DNA of 16,870 nucleotides from an uncultured Oscillospiraceae bacterium. Lineage in GTDB: Bacteria; Bacillota; Clostridia; Oscillospirales; Oscillospiraceae. Below are positions 13,853-16,870 of the stretch, piece by piece. Location of the stretch: assembly GCA_934623545.1 (NCBI GenBank), contig CAKTVN010000010.1:1-16870 (forward strand), read 5' to 3'. Below the pieces are notes generated by a model. The model was not told the DNA's origin and ran no database searches. It saw only the letters and a program-made list of their open reading frames with translations. Position 1 is the stretch's first letter. Each line of letters opens with the position of its first letter. The translations under genes and the position numbers were made by a program.

Positions 13853-15907
13853 ATGGAGCACCTTACGCTCAGCTCCCCCGTCACCTGTCTCACCGGCATC
13901 AAAGCAGTTCGCGCGGCGCAGCTTGAAAAACTGTCCATTCGGACGCTGTATGATCTGATCGCGTACTTCCCCCGCACCTATGAGGACCGCACGCACAAGG
14001 CGGACATCGGCTCGCTGGAGCCGGGCGTGCCCGCCTGCTTCGACGCGATGGTCGTGACCAGCCCGAAGGTCGCGCATATCCGCAAGGGGCTGGACATCAC
14101 GCGCCTGACCGTTGCCGACTGCACGGGGAAGCTCAACCTTGTCTTTTTCAACCAGCCGTATCTCTCCTCCGCACTCCATTACGGCGAGACCTACTGCTTC
14201 TTCGGCACGCTTCAGGAGGAGCCGTACCGCCAGATGCTGAACCCGGTCTTTGAATCCGCGCAGACTGCGGGCAGCATCACCGGGCGGCTCGTCCCCATCT
14301 ATACATTGACCGCCGGGCTGTCGAACAACGTGCTGCAAAGGGCGATCCGGCAGGCGCTCGACGCCTGTCTCGGCGAGGTCGCGGACATCCTGCCCCCCTC
14401 TGTGCGCGAAAGCTATGACCTCTGCGGCGTACAGGAGGCTTACGAGATCATTCACGCGCCCGAAGGCTGGGATGCGCTGGCACAGGCGCGCAAGCGCCTT
14501 GTATTTGAGGAGTTCTTCATTTTTTCCGCCGGGCTTCAGCGCCTGCGCGCGGCACGCGGGAGCGTCAGCTGCGCGCGCTTTGACGGCTCCTGTGCCGGGC
14601 GCTTTCTGGAGACGCTTCCATTCCGCCTCACCGGCGCGCAGCTGCGCGCGGTGGACGATGTGCTGCGCGACCTTTCGTCCGGCAAGCCGATGAACCGCCT
14701 CATTCAGGGCGATGTCGGCAGCGGAAAGACGATGGTCGCCGCGGCGGCTGCGTTCTGCGCGGCGGAAAACGGCGTTCAGACCGCGTTCCTGGTCCCGACG
14801 GAGATCCTCGCGCGGCAGCACGACGCGTCGCTGCGCGCGCTGATGGAGGGCTTTGGCATTGAGACCGTGCTGCTGACCGGCTCGATGGGCGCGGCGGAAA
14901 AGCGCCGCGCGAAGGAGCGCATTGCCTCCGGCGAGGCGCGGCTCATCATCGGCACGCACGCGCTTCTGAGCGGCGACGTGACCTTCCGGCGGCTCGGGCT
15001 GGTGATCGCGGACGAGCAGCACCGCTTCGGCGTCGCACAGCGCGCGGCGCTCGCGGCGAAGGGCGAGCAGCCGCATCTGCTCGTCATGTCCGCAACGCCC
15101 ATCCCGCGCACGCTTGCGCTCATCGCCTACGGCGATCTGGACGTGTCCGTCATTGACGAGCTGCCGCCCGGGCGGCAGCCGGTCGACACCTTCCTCGTTG
15201 GAGAAAATATGCGCCCGCGCATCAACGCCTTCATCCGCAAGCAGTGCGAAGCAGGAGGGCAGGCTTACATCGTCTGCCCCGCCATTGAGGAGAGCGAGGT
15301 CGAGTCGCTCAAATCGGCGGAGCTCTGGGCGCAGACACTGCAAAAGGCGGTCTTTCCCAATCTTCGCGTCGGGCTGCTGCACGGCAAAATGAAGGGCGCG
15401 GAAAAGGACGCCGTCATGGACGCGTTCTCCCGGCATGAAATGGACATCCTCGTCTCGACGACCGTCATCGAGGTCGGCGTCGACGTGCCGAACGCAAACC
15501 TGATGGTCATTGAAAACGCAGACCGCTTCGGGCTCAGCCAGCTCCACCAGCTGCGCGGCAGAGTCGGGCGCGGCAGCCGGAAATCCTACTGCGTGCTCTT
15601 TACCAGCAGCCGCAGCGAGGAGACCATCCGCCGGCTCAAAGCCCTTGCCTCCACAAACGACGGCTTCCGCATCGCGGAGGAGGACCTCTCCATGCGCGGT
15701 CCGGGCGACTTCTTCGGCAGCCGCCAGCATGGGCTTCCCCTTTTCAAGGTCGCAAGCCTGCAAATGGACCTCACGACGCTTTCGTGCGCGCAGAAAGCCG
15801 CAGAAGAGGCGCTTCGGGATGAGGTCTGGCTCCGTGACCCGGCGTTCGCGCCGCTGCGTGAGCGCATCGACACGCTCTTCCGTGAGGAGCCGGTCGCGCT
15901 CAACTGA
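13853..15907 (+). CDS. recG: ATP-dependent DNA helicase RecG
   Basis: A 684-residue RecG, full length. It remodels stalled replication forks and branch-migrates recombination intermediates in the nucleoid. The N-terminal wedge/OB region (about 60-170) binds branched DNA, with YFPRTYEDRT (about 40-49) just ahead of it. The SF2 helicase core shows the P-loop GDVGSGKT (286-293), DEQH box (387-390), SATPIPRT (413-420), and in the second RecA-like lobe STTVIEVGVDVPNA and QLHQLRGRVGRG. The C-terminal DLSMRGPGDFFGSRQHGLP is a family hallmark. The ATG at 13853 follows AAAGGAGG with 9-nt spacing. In many Firmicutes recG sits near fatty-acid or rpmB genes; here it follows pyrG and the structured repeat. 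Confidence 0.97.
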   Translation: MEHLTLSSPVTCLTGIKAVRAAQLEKLSIRTLYDLIAYFPRTYEDRTHKADIGSLEPGVPACFDAMVVTSPKVAHIRKGLDITRLTVADCTGKLNLVFFNQPYLSSALHYGETYCFFGTLQEEPYRQMLNPVFESAQTAGSITGRLVPIYTLTAGLSNNVLQRAIRQALDACLGEVADILPPSVRESYDLCGVQEAYEIIHAPEGWDALAQARKRLVFEEFFIFSAGLQRLRAARGSVSCARFDGSCAGRFLETLPFRLTGAQLRAVDDVLRDLSSGKPMNRLIQGDVGSGKTMVAAAAAFCAAENGVQTAFLVPTEILARQHDASLRALMEGFGIETVLLTGSMGAAEKRRAKERIASGEARLIIGTHALLSGDVTFRRLGLVIADEQHRFGVAQRAALAAKGEQPHLLVMSATPIPRTLALIAYGDLDVSVIDELPPGRQPVDTFLVGENMRPRINAFIRKQCEAGGQAYIVCPAIEESEVESLKSAELWAQTLQKAVFPNLRVGLLHGKMKGAEKDAVMDAFSRHEMDILVSTTVIEVGVDVPNANLMVIENADRFGLSQLHQLRGRVGRGSRKSYCVLFTSSRSEETIRRLKALASTNDGFRIAEEDLSMRGPGDFFGSRQHGLPLFKVASLQMDLTTLSCAQKAAEEALRDEVWLRDPAFAPLRERIDTLFREEPVALN

Positions 15908-15980
15908 GTGCGTTGCTCCTGCACGGAAATTTCCAGGGCTGCATATACTATGCGTATCTTTTTGGAAAAGGGGCTGGAGC

Positions 15981-16547
15981 ATGGCAATCAAGCATTATTT
16001 TCTCGGCGCGAACGCGCCGGACGGCTTCTACTCGCTCTATCAGGAGTTCTGCGCGCCGGACTCCGGAAACTTCCTCTGGGTCATCAAGGGCGGTCCCGGC
16101 TGCGGCAAATCCACCTTCATGAAGATGGTCGGCAAAGCCGCCGAGGACGCCGGGCTGGATGTGGAGTATGTTCTGTGCTCCTCCGACCCGGACTCGCTGG
16201 ACGGCGTGCTCGTCCCGGCATGGCACGTCGGCTACGCCGACGGGACCGCACCGCACGTTCTGGACGTCCGCTTCCCCGCCGCATCCGGCGCGTATCTCGA
16301 TCTGGGGCAGTTCTATGACAACGACGCGCTCCAGCCGCAGCTTGCGCGGCTTCAGGCGCTCGGCGCGCGCAATCGCGAGCTCTACCGGCAGGCATATGCC
16401 GCGCTGCATGAGGCGAAGCGCATCCACGACGAGATCGAGGCGGTCTATCATCCGCACGTCGATTTCGCGGGCGTTCAGGCGCTGGCAAGGGCGCACATTG
16501 AGACGCTGAAAAGGAAAAATCCGATTGTAACTTCCGAAAAAATGTAG
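15981..16547 (+). CDS. P-loop ATPase-like protein, half-length relative of PRK06851-type proteins
   Basis: A 188-residue protein with a clear Walker A, GGPGCGKST (37-45), followed by FMKMVGKAAEDAGLDVEYVLCSSDPDSLDGVLVP and DGTAPHVLD (87-95). This order recalls the N-terminal half of the Firmicute PRK06851 family, proteins of roughly 360 residues that usually contain a second P-loop half. Here the protein ends soon after a charged helix (about 120-155), so it is either a natural one-domain form or a truncated copy. The family function is unknown to me. It lies 73 nt after recG with no terminator between, so co-transcription with recG is likely; AAAAGGGG about 9 nt upstream is the probable ribosome binding site. 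The gpmI promoter is inside its final codons. Confidence 0.72.
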   Translation: MAIKHYFLGANAPDGFYSLYQEFCAPDSGNFLWVIKGGPGCGKSTFMKMVGKAAEDAGLDVEYVLCSSDPDSLDGVLVPAWHVGYADGTAPHVLDVRFPAASGAYLDLGQFYDNDALQPQLARLQALGARNRELYRQAYAALHEAKRIHDEIEAVYHPHVDFAGVQALARAHIETLKRKNPIVTSEKM

Positions 16548-16553
16548 TATAAT
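16525..16553 (+). promoter_or_regulatory. Promoter of gpmI
   Basis: TTGTAA (16525-16530), a 17-bp spacer, and consensus TATAAT (16548-16553). The -35 and spacer lie inside the 3' end of the preceding gene. Transcription would begin near 16560. Confidence 0.82.
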
Positions 16554-16572
16554 GTTGCCGAAAAAATGATAA

Positions 16573-16638
16573 GGCTGCACCGCACCATTCGGCAAGCAGA
16601 TTCGGCGAAGCGCGCCGACGCAATTGTGCGGTGCTGCC
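16573..16638 (+). promoter_or_regulatory. Structured 5' leader of gpmI
   Basis: GGCTGCACCGCAC (16573-16585) pairs with GTGCGGTGCTGCC (16626-16638), 12 pairs with one T-T mismatch, and encloses a hairpin TCGGCG/CGCCGA (16602-16618). No T-tract follows, so it is not a terminator. It sits 12 nt before the ribosome binding site, in the roughly 100-nt leader, and could affect mRNA stability or ligand-dependent control. I do not recognise it as a known riboswitch. Confidence 0.55.
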
Positions 16639-16663
16639 CTAATTTATTCTGGAGGATATACCA

Positions 16664-16870
16664 ATGAAAAAACCGATCGTACTGGTCATTATGGACGGTG
16701 TCGGCAAGGGCGACGGCGGTCCCGGCGATGCTGTAGCACAGGCAAAAACACCGAATCTTGACAAGCTGATGGCGACCTGCCCGATGACGTGGCTCAAGGC
16801 GCACGGCACCGCCGTCGGTCTTCCCACCGACGACGATATGGGTAACTCCGAGGTCGGACACAACGCCCTC
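16664..16870 (+). CDS. gpmI: 2,3-bisphosphoglycerate-independent phosphoglycerate mutase (N-terminal part, cut by window end)
   Basis: The first 69 residues of a metal-dependent mutase that interconverts 3- and 2-phosphoglycerate in glycolysis. The start MKKPIVLVIMDGVG carries the metal-binding D11, and MGNSEVGH (59-66) holds the serine nucleophile S62, at the position usual for GpmI. The ATG at 16664 follows GGAGG at good spacing. The rest of the gene, normally more than 500 codons, is beyond the window. The G-rich KGDGGPGDAV loop (15-24) is slightly different from the GWG form of many relatives. Confidence 0.94.
   Translation, partial: MKKPIVLVIMDGVGKGDGGPGDAVAQAKTPNLDKLMATCPMTWLKAHGTAVGLPTDDDMGNSEVGHNAL

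Noticed and set aside
15908..15980. Separate promoter for the P-loop gene (TATACT at 15944-15949)
   Set aside because: No acceptable -35 box at 16-18 bp and no TG extension; co-transcription with recG is simpler.

Overview
The window looks like chromosomal DNA from a moderately GC-rich member of the Clostridia, most plausibly an Oscillospirales/Oscillospiraceae-type gut anaerobe. Supporting signs are purine-rich AGGAGG-like ribosome binding sites, vegetative promoters with 17-bp spacers, an ancestral (type A) RNase P RNA, a lipoprotein with an SH3b domain, a single-subunit GpmI-type mutase and CTP synthase/RecG/MurD of Firmicute character. No plasmid, phage or transposase gene is visible. The placement is inference from features, not from a database match.

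Layout, left to right. Positions 1-52 hold the end of a dispersed hairpin repeat. A radical SAM/SPASM protein (130-975, +) meets a PHP-family histidinol-phosphatase-like gene (969-1775, -) tail to tail, with stop codons overlapping. Positions 1920-2154 hold copy A of a structured intergenic repeat, followed by a terminator. A minus-strand unit (4196 down to 2421) encodes a HAD phosphatase, a chloramphenicol-acetyltransferase-fold protein, a 103-residue conserved-looking unknown and a 54-residue two-helix membrane protein. A divergent SH3b lipoprotein follows (4452-5699, +). A second minus-strand unit, murD-ispD-ispF-unknown (8743 down to 5764), links peptidoglycan precursor synthesis to the MEP isoprenoid pathway. 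Its promoter lies back to back with that of the RNase P RNA gene (about 8863-9216, +).

About 9247-10006 is a gene-free zone built from two opposing arrays of short hairpins, each stem different, around a core with no convincing gene. Then come a FAD-dependent dehydrogenase (10195-11571, +), pyrG (11924-13555, +) behind a perfect-consensus promoter and a leader with an intrinsic terminator, copy B of the structured repeat (13591-13795), recG (13853-15907, +), a half-length P-loop protein (15981-16547, +), and the start of gpmI (16664 to the window end, +) behind its own promoter and a structured leader.

The protein-coding content is largely housekeeping. The unusual material is between genes: (i) a ~200-nt element present twice, whose stems differ by compensatory changes while one 13-nt loop is identical; (ii) periodic hairpin arrays with conserved spacers and changing stems; (iii) a recurring hairpin directly after the U-tract of two unrelated terminators; (iv) a pyrG leader with mutually exclusive terminator and antiterminator pairings and a tiny reading frame ending at the terminator. 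All of this was read by eye; no search or folding program was run.
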